Notes: a model not told the origin generated them from the letters alone. DNA of 64,000 bases from Siderastrea radians (GCA_964017195.1 OZ024898.1:15726057-15790056), one strand, 5' to 3'; positions 42,301-51,352 are shown, numbered from the stretch's first letter. Numbers and translations are program-made.

Positions 42301-42663
42301 GACTCCATAGTCCATCTTCTACACAGCCCATGCCGTAGACGCCGCTGGCGATCCACGAGACTTACTTACTTCAGAAAGGCCGAATGTTGCACAGTTTAGC
42401 CCATTTCTCTTCCGAGAACACTCGATACTACAAACAGCATTCGTGCGAGGTGCAAAGACGGAAAGTGTTTCGTTCAGAAAAGTCGTCCCCTGGGGCTTAA
42501 TTTACTGTACTATGCCTGCAATTCTAGTTAGTTTACCTGTGATCAATACGATCTGTCCTTCGACGCTTTTCTTCGCCGGTCGCACAATTGCATGAAATAC
42601 TGCTTCAATCCAGTAGTAAAATATTTTAAAAAACACTACAAAAACTTCGAAAATCAGCCACAT
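24332..42663 (-). CDS. SDR16C-family short-chain dehydrogenase (RDH10/RDHE2-like)
   Basis: Six exons, all GT-AG and in phase: 42663-42537, 40122-40039, 34910-34672, 34129-33885, 25068-24943, 24425-24332 (TAA 24332-24334). They encode 304 residues; human SDR16C5 has about 309. Members oxidise retinol to retinaldehyde with NAD(P) on the ER membrane or lipid droplets. Seen: a hydrophobic N-terminal anchor (1-25, [18 protein letters not shown]); the cofactor motif TGAGGGIG (42-49, split by intron 1); NNAG (119-122); catalytic S172 and Y185-x-x-x-K189 in DYCASKFG; and the family's C-terminal ADYVAKEVV...IPR. The last residues KKSD fit the KKxx ER-retrieval signal. The start is the first ATG of the frame, just before the anchor. 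Introns 2 (5.1 kb) and 5 (8.8 kb) are filled with transposons. RDH10 versus SDR16C5 cannot be decided by eye. Confidence 0.93.
25501..28302 (+). pseudogene. Harbinger-associated Myb/SANT-like protein, broken
   Basis: Candidate exon 1 (25501-25551, starts [10 protein letters not shown], donor gtaagt) and exon 2 (27606-28302). Exon 2 encodes [18 protein letters not shown] and a helix-rich segment, the trihelix/Myb-like domain usual for the accessory DNA-binding protein of PIF/Harbinger transposons. A Lys/Glu-rich coil and a Gln/Met-rich tail follow (about 28190-28300). Two lesions are visible: an in-frame TAG at 27913-27915, and an apparent one-base excess in the T run at 27615-27618 that breaks joining to exon 1. 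It is divergent to the transposase remnant (28660-29874, minus). A foldback element sits in its intron. Confidence 0.6.
26296..27587. mobile_element. TTAA-flanked foldback element, copy A
   Basis: TTAA at 26296-26299 and 27584-27587 border inverted ends GGTGGCTTGACCCGGTTT / GGTGGCTAGACCCGGTTT. The ends match for more than 50 bp, and the arms stay similar for about 300 bp, including 'acgtcaccgtgttgctatgg'. A second inner inverted pair lies at about 26590-26960 and 27030-27330. A TTAA target is the piggyBac hallmark, but no transposase is present. Frames inside (26611-27189) are products of the repeats. Confidence 0.75.
28303..28659. other. Spacer between Myb-like and transposase frames
   Basis: AT-rich convergent 3' flank of both Harbinger frames, with no other coding signal. 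It contains diverged copies of a 'ttgtttataaac' word (28440, 28508, 28565). Confidence 0.4.
28660..29874 (-). pseudogene. PIF/Harbinger DDE transposase (HARBI1-like), broken
   Basis: Two exons: 29874-29212 and 29069-28660, joined in phase across a 142-bp intron (donor gtaaga, acceptor ttcag). Harbinger transposases cut and paste DNA with a DDE triad. All three acidic sites are visible: D in GFIDGT, D in SGDPAYPL and E in SVEWLFGD. The helix before them ([13 protein letters not shown], then VPVISMITN) is the usual HTH-like region. Damage: a one-base loss shifts the frame shortly after FIDDEEF (about 29802-29806), and a TGA replaces an Arg codon near 29700. It is a recently dead copy sitting in intron 5 of the SDR16C gene, on the same strand as that gene. 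Confidence 0.8.
29875..30693. other. No gene seen
   Basis: The left part has cgtcgtcgtc-rich DNA and a GCGCGC cluster (30080-30115) that may be the outer end of the Harbinger element. I could not match it to a terminal repeat on the other side. Confidence 0.35.
30694..30990. mobile_element. 300-bp MITE
   Basis: GGGCGATTTAGACGGTGTGA at the left is mirrored at the right (…TCGCACCGTCTAAATCATCC), with about 25 matching bases. It directly abuts the next foldback element. Confidence 0.65.
30991..31876. mobile_element. TTAA-type foldback element, copy B
   Basis: Inverted ends AAGGTGGCTTACTACAGTTT and AAAGTGGCTTACTACAGTTT, preceded by ATAA on the left and followed by TTAA on the right. The AAGGTGGC end is shared with copy A (26296) and, as AAGGTGGT, with copy C (62119). 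No transposase frame. Confidence 0.65.
32947..33214. repeat. Two exact 134-bp tandem copies
   Basis: The unit starting aaaattgtagggaaggttat occurs at 32947 and again at 33081 with no difference that I can see. It ends tattctaccg. Identity implies a very recent duplication or a tract prone to copying errors. Confidence 0.9.
33458..33760 (-). mobile_element. 3' end of a truncated non-LTR retrotransposon
   Basis: Reading the minus strand, an AT-rich UTR-like stretch ends in a (TTA)n run (33458-33478). This is the usual arrangement for CR1/L2-like elements with microsatellite tails. No reverse transcriptase coding sequence is left. Confidence 0.45.
34981..35886. mobile_element. Foldback element with G-rich termini in SDR16C intron 2
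   Basis: The left end ATTAGGGAAGGTACGTTTTT then tcttggggggggg agggctgggg is mirrored at the right. The ends carry runs of four or more Gs (34997-35035, 35845-35865 on the complement) that could fold as quadruplexes. Internal frames are not convincing. Confidence 0.65.
36049..38860 (-). mobile_element. CR1/L2-like non-LTR retrotransposon
   Basis: One long open frame (36168-38804) followed on the minus strand by a short AT-rich 3' UTR ending in a (CTT)n tail (36049-36069). No ORF1 was found upstream of the endonuclease; the in-phase sequence is open for only 11 more codons before TGA. The copy is probably 5' truncated. It is inserted in SDR16C intron 2 in the sense direction. Confidence 0.75.
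36168..38804 (-). CDS. Endonuclease-reverse transcriptase polyprotein of a non-LTR element
   Basis: 878 codons without interruption. Residues 1-200 form an APE-type endonuclease (SETW at 25-28, [15 protein letters not shown] with D139, LSDH with H196). It nicks target DNA to prime reverse transcription. Reverse transcriptase motifs follow: RPISLTS at about 484, [15 protein letters not shown] (D554), [11 protein letters not shown], and the active-site FADDT (640-644). The C-terminal region ends with the CR1/L2-type [13 protein letters not shown] and [10 protein letters not shown]. The usual first 10-20 residues of the endonuclease lie before the first ATG: in-phase [10 protein letters not shown] precedes it, then a stop. 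The translation start is therefore uncertain. The open frame suggests recent insertion. Confidence 0.9.
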   Translation of the reverse strand: MSLAPKIDEIAHAITTMDAELALFSETWLSSAVPDEPININGYQIFRCDRVGWQHGGVCLYVKSSINCSVLADYYHPDHEVLWADLRLRRLPRGFSNIIVGVIYQYPDADDLAMKDYLISSLVSLEATYPNCAFILAGDFNRTFLPMIQSALKSFNLKPTVKFPTRGDKTLDQIFTNLDDYFSVPTRLPPFGLSDHVTIYMGSGTRGASKPKHKIIKSRDKRPRKVNSVGRFLMEVPRSNLLSSEQTCEGKLSLLTEVINYGLDTIMPVRSIKIHETDRPWVSTQLKQLITRRQKAFASGNQPLFKILRNKVNRERKRCRKVYYENKVKDLQDSKPRNWWREVKQLCGSAKTTGRDLTAILHPDLVCDESTLANKINKAFVSVMEDYSPLTDSVRVDMDDDQPISVTEYSVARKLREISCARAGGPDDLPNWVLREFADILAAPIAEILNTSFSECKVPRAWKIADVPPLPKAPTVNDINKDLRPISLTSTLSKVAEGFVIDKELKPVLLSAIDPAQFGFIPGSCTTFALMSMFHHWLRATDGTGSTLRTALLDFRKAFDLVDHHILVAKLLSLGVKPTVVNWVIDFLRSRQQRVKLNGVLSDWLDVPAGVPQGTRLGPWLFLAMINYLRLPEGFHLWKFADDTTVSEVVPASKLSSLQQAADYIHDWSQENHLQLNPIKCKEIRTCFKHTPPCFSQVSIEGVEFEMVSSAKVLGVVISSDLKWSAHIDSITTKAAKRLYLLRQLKRAGIANNDLVRFYCSVIRSILEYACQVFHCNLPLYLSEEIERIQRRALRMIFPDCSYSEGLVKAGLPTLYDRRSTLCKELFKDIDAQGNHKLRHLLPSRSQQNYNLRSTRAFAAPVCKTNRFRDSFIISHCM
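39757..39811 (+). repeat. (ATT)n/(ATC)n microsatellite
   Basis: Alternating ATT and ATC triplets within SDR16C intron 2. Confidence 0.85.
40123..42536. other. SDR16C intron 1
   Basis: No other gene recognised. Variants of the word 'atgaaaatgtt' next to 'agccctgg'/'agccgggg' blocks recur at about 40575-40600, 40845-40880 and 41860-41925, which suggests fragments of one repeat family. A long C run lies at 41767-41782. Confidence 0.4.
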
Positions 42664-42867
42664 TATTGCAGATCTGACAAGCACACCGCGCAAACAACCT
42701 CTGCGGCATTAAATACCACGTGATCTAAGCCCCCGGGCGCGAACACGATGCATCATTGCCGGCAACATTGCGTCACGAAATTGCACGCAATGTTGCAGAT
42801 GATGGACATACGGTGAAACAGTTGCGCGCGTTGCGCGTGATGTTGCAGAAGTACCCGACATGGGCAA

Positions 42868-43110
42868 CCGATAAAAGTCGATATCGGAAAACCGTTCGAT
42901 AAATCGATAACTATCGATATCAATCACGTAAAAATCGATACTCACAACTCTTCTGGTAATTACTGTTACCGATAAAATCGATAATTTTCGATAAAATCGA
43001 TAAATCTGATTAAAAAATCGATAATTGTCGATTTCTCACAACAAATCCGTTTATCGCTTTTTATCGATTTCCGATACAATCAACTAATTTTATCGATCGT
43101 TATCGAATGT
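42868..43110. repeat. ATCGAT-rich tract
   Basis: More than a dozen copies of ATCGAT, ATCGATAA or TCGATA in about 240 bp, many as self-complementary words. It borders the left arm of the nested foldback; a shorter ATCGAT-rich piece (49226-49252) borders the right arm. Confidence 0.75.
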
Positions 43111-43151
43111 TATCGGGAGCCATAATCGGGGACGGAGACCGTAACTAAGTA

Positions 43152-43939
43152 CCGTATTTTCTCGATTAAACGCCGGGGGGCGTCTATTTAAAACTCGGCC
43201 TCGTAGACCCGGCGTTTATTTATTAAATGCATTTTTCAGTATTGGAAGTTGATTTAACCAAGAACCAAATTTCAGCAAAAACGTTTAAAAAATGTGGGAC
43301 AATGTCATCAACTTTGTTTCATCTAAGTGAATCTGGTAAGTTATTTATATATTAAAAAAACATCACTGACAGAAACAGGGGTTGAACTCTTCTCTACGTG
43401 ACGTTTCTCGGCGTGCATGAAGCACGGAGGAAGTGTATCGGTAACTGCTCGACAGCAAACGTACTGTGAAAGAAATTTTGAACAAGGTGGTGGCGAGGTT
43501 CCATCTCCATCAGTTCTGAGAAAGGCAAAATTATGGAACGGTTCAATTGCAAGAAACTGCTGGAGAAACGCTGGAGAGACCCTTGAGATGATCCTTGCTT
43601 GATGTACAAGCCCGCAGAAAAGTTACCATGATTTAAAAGAGATTGATACGATACCTGATGCGTCGTTTGTTTCATCTGTTTTAATAGAAGTACTTTTGTA
43701 AAAGGTAGTTTGGTTTAAATATTAGTGTATAAATTCAAATATAATGATAGAAAGAGGACTAGTATGCATTCACGACACGTAATCCTGATTTAATATACCC
43801 ATCTCGAATAAACGCCGGGACCTCGAATAAACGCCGTTTATTCGCCCCCGGCGAATAAACGCCGGGGGCGTTTATTTTAGACTCGGCCCTATAGACCCGG
43901 CGTTTATTCGGGGTCCGGCGTTTAATCGAGAAAATACGG
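43152..43939. mobile_element. TA-inserted element with CCGTATTTTCTCG ends
   Basis: Left end CCGTATTTTCTCGATTAAAC and inverted right end, each flanked by TA (43150-43151 and 43940-43941). Many copies of 'cgaataaacgccg' cluster near the right end (43800-43925). It is inserted in the left arm of the large foldback, so it is younger than that structure. No intact transposase. Confidence 0.75.
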
Positions 43940-44070
43940 TACCAATTTCAGTAGTGGCGTTGGCCCCATCGAAAAAGACAAATGTGCTATTTTTAGAAAA
44001 AATTGCGCCATCGCGCGTGACACACGCGTGCGTGTGTTGCGAGGACTCCGCGCAAAGAAAAACAAACAAA

Positions 44071-44415
44071 ATGGCGTCGGAAATTACCTTCGTTGGAGAT
44101 GAAGAAATTCAATTTCTGTCATCAGTGTCTCTTCCTAATTTGAGGCAAGCCCTTGGGGAGAACTTTCTGGATAGTGACTCTGGATATGAGGATTGTACAA
44201 GTGATTCCGACGATGGCAGTGAGAATATTTTAGTAAAATCCTGTGGCGAAGATGCGTCGGACATGTCGGACGAGGATTTCCCCGTTAGACGGAAGAAAGG
44301 TTTTTCGGGCAAAAAAGTCGTCGAACTACGAAAAAAACAGTTGAAGGCGAATCAGGCAGGAAAAGGGAAAATACACCCCGAAAATATATTTCCTCTGAGG
44401 ACGTACACAGATTGA
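44071..44415 (+). pseudogene. Acidic 114-residue frame inside the foldback, unrecognised
   Basis: Starts MASEITFVGDEEIQFL and carries an Asp/Ser-rich stretch (DSDSGYEDCTSDSDDGSEN, then DMSDEDFP) and a basic segment (RRKKGFSGKKVVELRKKQ). The coding look continues past its stop in the +1 frame with a Cys-containing segment (KDCKMNVQARCEEK, about 44425-44470), which suggests a frameshift. Position inside inverted repeats and the acidic N-terminus suggest a decayed transposon protein, but I cannot name the family. A genuine short host gene is less likely. Confidence 0.4.
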
Positions 44416-44885
44416 AGGGCAGTCGCAAAGACTGTAAAATGAATGTCCAAGCACGTTGTGAAGAAAAGTAACGCACTGATAAATCGTTGTCACTTTTTCC
44501 ACTGCAAGAAAAATAGTAACATAGATTCAAATACCGAATCAGTAAAGTAAACGTTTGCCGAGATTTCTCAGCGTATGCTTTCTGAAATAATACCCGCCTT
44601 TACCGAAATGGCCGAAATGTTTAAGCTTATAATGAAGACAAAGAAAGCGAAATTTGTTTTCAATGAAATGTTCTCGCGGAGCGTTATCAATAGTTGACAA
44701 AATAGAGAACAGGAAAAACACCCAGAAAAAGAAAACTACTTCCTTCGATGAGAAGGAGAAAGATGAAGTGAAACTTCATGCTGCCCTAGTAGCTCCTAGT
44801 ACTGAATATTACTTACTGGGCAATTTACGAACCTGGAAGGAATACATAGCGCAGTGGACGTGGCAGGCATGTAGTAATTCCAGGT

Positions 44886-45122
44886 ACACCGGAACACCGG
44901 AACACCGGAACACCGGAGCACCGGAACACCGGAACACGGAACGCCGGAACACCCCGGAACACCCGGAACAGTGTGAAAAACCCGGAACACCCCGGAACAC
45001 CTTCTAGAAAACCCGAAACCCTGCCGAAACACCTTCTGGAAAACCCGGAACACCCCGGAACACGTACAAAAATACCCAGAATACCTCTAGAAAACCCAAA
45101 ACACCCCCAAAATACCCAGTGC
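44886..45122. repeat. GGAACACC minisatellite, left copy
   Basis: Degenerate CCGGAACA-type units of 8-10 bp grading into 'ccttctagaaaacccgga' units of about 30 bp. Reading frames through it are artefacts of the repeat. Confidence 0.85.
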
Positions 45123-45611
45123 TCCATGATATTGTTTTTAATAGTTGTTTAATGCCGTTTCAATAAACACAACAATCACATAGCAATGGAGGTAACAGTT
45201 TTTACACTCAAATAATTTAACTCAGCTTTTTAGGCGCTCTACAGCCCTCTGCCCCCCATCCCTCCCCCCTCGCAAAAAAAGAAAGAAATGGAATCGTCTA
45301 ATATGACAGAAAGTGAAAAGCTGTCCGTGAATTCACAATTCCATTCAGGGCCATCGGGCATGATTTTGCATGGGTTGGTGCTAGGTTTAAAAATATCAAG
45401 TTGTTGAAGTCCACATGCACATTTCCTACAATACATTTTGAGAGTCATTTAACCCCTCACTCACTAGCCAAAAAGCGGAAAACTCCTCCAACGGACGGAA
45501 AGCCCTATGGAAACGCTTGCTACGCAGGCTACTCACTCACCAATAAGACGGACTTTCGTGGTCCGTTGGGGGATGTGGACGGATTCTCCCCCTCCCCCTC
45601 CCCCCCCCTCG

Positions 45612-45612
<1 letters not shown>

Positions 45613-45650
<38 letters not shown>
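45613..45650 (+). repeat. (CA)n microsatellite
   Basis: Nineteen uninterrupted CA units. Confidence 0.95.
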
Positions 45651-45653
<3 letters not shown>

Positions 45654-47589
45654 CCTACGGCCCTGCCGTTGAGAATTAAATGATATTAAACGTCAGATTA
45701 AGCACATTTTTTTTCGTGTTTCCAAATTCCCCATTGCAACTAAAGACCTCTACGTGCCTTCTGCTATTTGTTTTCTCATTCATGCCAACTGAAAGCAGCG
45801 ACAGTCCACCTCGCCTGGCACAGCCTCACTCTAAAGCATAATAAAAGCCGAGGCCTTGTCACCGGAGGTCCTAATTTCTCCATTCAACAGTGAATGTGCT
45901 CAATGTGCCGGCAGCGAGTCTCGTTCGGTTTAACGTGCTGGTTCGTTTTTGACGGCGTTTTCTGAATTACTTAAGGTGAGCAAGTATTGCAATCAGTTTA
46001 ATTTTCTTGCATAATAAGTTTATATAAGCTTATCATAAGTTGATTTAAAAATTTTGATTCATTCATTTGTTGAGTAGATGGCGCCGTGGGCCTAATTTCA
46101 TTCAGCAATCAGTTTTTGCTATATTCTGCTTAGCCTAAAACAACTCACTTCCGACAAAAGAGCAAAACATTTAGGTCAAAAAAGCTTCCGGTATAATGTA
46201 ACTAGTGACCTGGATAACGTCCTGTCAAAAAACTAACGCATTGGTAGACTTTGCTGGTTCTAACAAACGCTGCATGTAAGTTGTAGGGTGCAGCCATGTT
46301 CACGCATAATTTAATAGCCATCAAAACTCCGATCAAAGTAAATGATGAGAGTTTTTGAAGCTTGCATTGTTTAAGTAAATTTTTAGCTTAAGTAGCCGCT
46401 GCGTTTTAACATGACGCGCTGTTCAATAATTTGCTTTCGTATGTATTAGATCATGAATAACGCTTTATTTTTTTTAATGAACGCGTAAAGCGACCGTACC
46501 CCCAAAATCATTCCGAATCATTGCCCAATGCAAGACCGTTCTGCTTAAAAGAGATGCACTTCCGCATAAAAGTTTGCCAAGGGTGCAGAGGGTCACTTAA
46601 ATCAACATCAGGAACGATTTGCAGTCCTCCTTTTGATTTTTGTGTCGCCCGAAAGGAACGGTGACCATTCAGGGACCGTGAAACAGGGCTGCTCCGCACC
46701 CCCTCTCGGGAAACGGATGTACACTACCATCTTTGGGTGGCGTGTATTCAGACAGAAGAGCCTTCGTTCATTCCGCGCGCTCTTTTAATCCCTGAAGGTC
46801 TGCCCCTCACGGAATGCCATAAAACCTACCTCGAGCAAGAGTTTGGTTTCTATGCCAGTGAGATTTGATTTTATTTGACTGGGACATTAGACAGCTAAGC
46901 GACCCGTTTCCGCTCTGAGCCCCTTTCTTCTGGCACTGCCGATCTAGTTCGCGTTTCTTGTTTATATTGTTGAGTTTCTCATCTGTGCTCACCACGTTTG
47001 AAATGCTTTTTTCTTGAAACGTTTCTTTACCTAAGTTTCCACACCACTTTCAGTGAAGATGTTATTCGTTGATTACTCCCCACACAATTACCTCTAGTTG
47101 GCCGTCTCTGCTTTTTTAACATCTGAATGCAACGGCTAACAGGATGTTTTTTAAAAAATGGTGGCAAAAACGTTAACAATATTGCTCTGTTTTCACAAAG
47201 CTTTGCGTTTCTAAGATACGGCGTTTGACATATATAAAAATTTACAAGAACATGGTTGTGTTTATGAAAGCGGCATTAAACAATTATGCCAGGCCTTTGA
47301 GCATTTTTTTTTTACATCTTATTGCAAACTTGTCTGTTTTAACTATTTATTTTAAAAAAATCATTTCTAACGACACCAAACATGGAAAACAAATTTCTAA
47401 GCTCCAATATACCCACTGAATCGCTCAAAGGACGAATTGTTCCTGTGAACTTTCAAATTCATTTTCTCAAGCTCTGATAAAAAAATGTCTTTGGTGTTAT
47501 TCACGGATTATTCTGGTACTCGATTAATATTAATAGTAATATCAGAAAAAAAAATTAGTCGATTTCCTAAGCATGGTGATAATAACGCC

Positions 47590-47830
47590 TTGCTGGGGGT
47601 GTGTTCCAGACTTTCTTGGGGTATGTAAAGGTTCTGGAAGGTGTTCCGGGTTTTCTGGAAGGTGTTCCCGGGTGTTCCGGGTTTTCTAGAAGGTGTTCCG
47701 GGGTGTTCCGGGTTTTCTAGAAGGTGTTCCGGGGTGTTCCGGGTTTTTCTCACTGTTCCGGGTGTTCCGTGTTCCGGTGTTCCGGTGTTCTGGTGTTCCG
47801 GTGTTCCGCTGTTCCTGGAATTACTACATA
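47590..47830. repeat. GGTGTTCC minisatellite, inverted copy
   Basis: The reverse complement of the 44886-45122 array, again grading from long 'ttctagaaggtgttccggg' units to short 'ggtgttcc' units. It then runs into the shared 'ggaattactaca' edge. Confidence 0.85.
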
Positions 47831-49115
47831 TCGACGTGGCAAGGGTTTCAACGACTGAGTGAGCTTAATTTTTTTCTCCGCCAGCAACCCAGCGAGAAAA
47901 ATCACTTTGTATTGAAGCTAAATTAAGAAGAAATTACAACTGAACGTCACTGAGACACAAATCTAAGTTGTTTCAGAGAGCTTGATTTCTTAGGACGAAA
48001 AGAAACTGTATAGAAATAGAAATTTAAGCATTTAGCGCTGTGTTTACAATTTCTTTCATCGTCAAGTCAATCACTTGTTCTTAAGACTTCACAAACAGTA
48101 GGTTTTATACAGAAGGCTTTGACTTCGAAATATCGAGACAAGACAAAATAAAGCACAGTAAAATGGGAAGGAAGCATTTAATAAAAAAATGTCACACTTT
48201 TTATGGCGAGTCAGTACAAAAATCATGCAGCAGTCTGAACAACAAGCATTGAACAAATTCAGTACCAGGAAAGGCAACATTTTTGGCTATACCACGCAAA
48301 ATCGACACTGGTTTACCTGACTCGTTGTGGCTCTATCTGTGTTCCCTTGAGCAGCTCCAGACATTTAGACACAAGTCGGATGCCATGTAAAATACGTTGA
48401 ATCGCTTTCACAGTTGTTTGAGTGTTGTTTTTACCATTCCGTCCGCGGGCTCTAAACCGAGAACAACTGCTTTTTGTGGTTTGCGTTTAAAAAGTAAGAT
48501 GGTGAATTCTAATGTTCCTCACCTCCGTAGTCTTGTTTCAGTGAGCTGCATAGAAATTATCGTTCAAGTTTAATTATTTATTCTGTCTTCAATTCGATAA
48601 AACTCAAACACACGATGGCTCCGTTGTCAGCGTTGTGCGAACGGAGCGATTACAAACTCGTTCATTTGAACTCCCGCAGCCATAACGGTGAGATCGTACA
48701 GCTTCAATCCGCTTTGAACGACGATTACAACAATTTCAAGAAACCTCAAACACGTACCACATTTCAGAGCCCATAATTAAAAGATTTTTCCCAAACCTTG
48801 TGCTTATACGTTCACTTCGGAGCAGTTTTATTGATTCATTCAGCCCCGCAAAGAAACGCTGCAACGCTTCGCAAGGTTTTGGCGCCTTTTTCGGTCAGTC
48901 ATGTGATCGCGATCGACTCTTGTTCCCTTTTATCTCGGAGTTTCTCTCTCTTTTTTTCTCTTTCTTGATTTTATAGCAATTAGTGATTGCGTTTTTAATA
49001 ATAAAAACAATTATGTACTCGGGCATACTGGATATCAAATAATTATAACCATCTTGGTCATATCCAGCACACCCTCGTTGTACGCAAATTTGCGTGTATC
49101 CACGCGCGTTTATGA
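47831..49115. other. No confident gene
   Basis: On the minus strand, 48475-48314 is open and ends at a possible donor (gtcag|gtaaac). The encoded words (KAIQRILHGIRLVSKCLELL) look protein-like, but no partner exon or family was recognised. Confidence 0.3.
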
Positions 49116-49296
49116 CGTTGAGGGTGGCGCAATTTTCTCTAAAAATAGCACATTTGTCTTTTTTGATAGGGCCGCGTGGACCCCGCGCTTACGGTCTCCG
49201 TCCCCGATTATGGCTCCTGGCCTGATGTTATCGATTATCGATTTTATCGATTGCCCACGTCGCGTCGGGAGAAGTAGGAGCCGATTCTACTTCTGC

Positions 49297-49635
49297 AGCC
49301 ACAGGCAGCCCAAGCTCACGCCTCGAGAAAGCGACGAAGAAAGCCCAAAATGATGAAATAAGCCCCAAAAAACACACAAAGACGCAAGGGATAAGTTAGT
49401 TTTATTCATTTTACTGAAAAAATGTTGAAATTAAGTTTTATTTGACGTTCGAAATCGACGATACATATTTTATTCCCCATACAAAGTCTCAAATTGTAAA
49501 CGGCCGCTTGTAACCCAATACCGGTTTCTCTCGAAGGTCACGTCCCGACTCGAGAATCGAACCATAAACAGGAGCCCAAAATAATAATAAGTTCCTCGCT
49601 TTCTTGAGGCGTGAGCTTGAGCTGCCTATGCTGCA
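49297..49635. mobile_element. 340-bp inverted-repeat element
   Basis: The left end gcagccacaggcagcccaag / ctcacgcctcgagaaagcg is mirrored at 49597-49635 (cgctttcttgaggcgtgagc...). No coding content. It abuts TTGCACGCAATGTTGCA-type repeats that also occur near 42750-42800. Confidence 0.6.
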
Positions 49636-49800
49636 ACAATTGCACGCAACGTTGCGCGTAACAATTTCAAGAGTGGACACATGGTGCAACTGTCAAGTTG
49701 CACGCAATGTTGCACCGTGTGTCCGGGCGTTTAAGGACGTTCGCGCTCATTGTTTGCGCGCATCTTTCCTGCGCACGTAATGCACGTCGCAATCATTCTT

Positions 49801-50018
49801 GTCCCCAGATGCCGCAATCCTTTTGGTCAGCACCAAGGATCGAGACCTCTGGCCGGCGCCAAGACCAGACGTCCATGAACCACGGACTCATTGTCAAATC
49901 TGGCAAATCTGATTGGCTGAAAATCCAAAGCAAGTATTCTGCGCATGCTCAAAAAATCGGCTCCGGCCAGAGTTCTGGATCCTTGGTGCATCCCAAAAGG
50001 ATTGCGGCCTCTGGGTAC
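49801..50018. mobile_element. 220-bp MITE
   Basis: Ends GTCCCCAGATGCCGCAATCC and GTACCCAGAGGCCGCAATCC (inverted), both continuing TTTTGG. The middle also shows 'ccggcc' symmetry. It could have been read as a 120-codon frame (49698-50066), which I reject. Confidence 0.65.
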
Positions 50019-50964
50019 GAGAATGCGCGATGTCATGCCACGTCATTCATCGAGCGCGCGCGCTGAGTAAGAAATACAGACAGATACAGTGGTGGGACCA
50101 GTGGTAGTGGGAACGGCGGTGGGTATTTTTGTATCTGTAAACGTGCTCAACTCTCTCAAATGCACGGTGACCCCATTCTTTTTTTTTCGATAAATCACAT
50201 CCTTTACTGGTTCTCTGCAATTTGTCCAAAAACAAAAACAAATTCTGAAGGTGAGAAGTTTTAATTTTATTGCTATTTCTACTCAAATACGATCGAATTT
50301 TTCTACGAATGCAGGTATCAGTGTGACTTTCAATTATCCTTCGGTGAGGCTAATTTTACCTGAAGAAACGATATTACAAGCAAAAATGTACTAAATAGGC
50401 CTATTTGCGATGAAATTGATAAATAAGCATTGTCTAGAGTCCTCCACGTAACTTATTTTAATCCTTGTAGCAAGAAAGCCGATTTCACCTTCCATAACCA
50501 ATTAAAACTTCCAAAAACATAGCTTTCGAACACGCTTTATTTGCGACACGAGCACGCTCACCCGGTGATTTTTTTTCCTTTTTAGGCGGCCGTCGTGCGT
50601 ATACGCACGTCGTGCCGACTAGTAAAATGGACGGTTTTTTGTTTTTCATTTCCGTCGTCGTCGTCGTATCGTCAGTTACTTAGTCCTCTCGAGGTCGCGC
50701 GGCCTTTGAACAATGGCCTTACTGTTATAATGACGTAAATAGACAGATTTTATCAGGTTTGAAATCCAGTCGCTCAAGTACCGAACATACTAGTGAATAA
50801 ACAATAACATGACGTTTACTGAAGATCTGTTAAGTTGAATTTAATTTTCCATCTAAGATCGCAGAAAACTTCAGGGTAGTATTGACAAAATACCTTAGAA
50901 TCGCTGCAGACGTGTTTATAAAACGTGTTTTTAAGGGAATACGGTGACAGATCGTGACAGTGCG
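50019..50964. other. No gene seen
   Basis: Contains a perfect 16-bp palindrome CGTGCGTATACGCACG (50594-50609) and little else of note. Confidence 0.4.
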
Positions 50965-51352
50965 CCCGGGGGGGGGACTCCCATATGAAAGTGACGGGGA
51001 TGCTCGTCGTCTCGCTTAGGGTTGTAAATTGCAGAATTTGGTCTCGCTTAGGGTTTTTAGGAAGGAAAGCCAATATTTTTACCCATTCAGGTATCGCTTA
51101 GGGTGTGCGTAAAGAAATATCTATATGAAAAGACCAAACGACGTCAATTATTATTATTATTATTAATCTTTAGCGTCAATCTTTAGCGCAGTTAAAATCA
51201 TTGAAGCTCTTATTTGGTTGTCTGTTTTAGCATGGTCTCGTTTAGGGGTCAAATAACGCCTGAACCACGCCCAGATTGGTCTCCTTTAGGGGTTTAATTC
51301 TAAGTTTCCGACGAGCATCCCCGTCACTTTCATATGGGAGTCGCCCCCCGGG
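50965..51352. mobile_element. 388-bp MITE with CCCGGGGGG ends and 8-9 bp target duplication
   Basis: Inverted ends CCCGGGGGG...GACTCCCATATGAAAG, continuing with 'gtgacggggatgctcgtcg' on both sides. ACAGTGCG lies directly outside each end (50957-50964 and 51353-51360; a ninth base G also matches). The interior carries repeated 'tcgcttaggg' words. A related 'ggggatgctcgtc' fragment appears at 13570. Confidence 0.8.

Larger units (their letters stand above)
43116..49218. mobile_element. Large nested inverted-repeat (foldback) structure
   Basis: Three successive inverted pairs lie in nested order. GGAGCCATAATCGGGGACGG (43116-43144) pairs with 49189-49218. GACAAATGTGCTATTTTTAG and neighbours (43972-44010) pair with 49125-49164. 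A GGAACACC minisatellite with 'gtagtaattccagg' (44873-45122) pairs with 47590-47830. The left arm is split by the element at 43152. The unpaired middle (45126-47590) contains a CA microsatellite and no recognised gene. Whether this is one transposon or several nested ones is not settled. Confidence 0.6.

Noticed and set aside
44654..45127. Several overlapping frames rich in VFRVF/GVPVFRCSG or their reverse
   Set aside because: They are read-throughs of the GGAACACC minisatellite in every frame; the mirrored array at 47508-47926 gives the same proteins.
49698..50107. 122-codon plus-strand frame and shadows
   Set aside because: They cover a MITE with mirrored ends (49801-50018).
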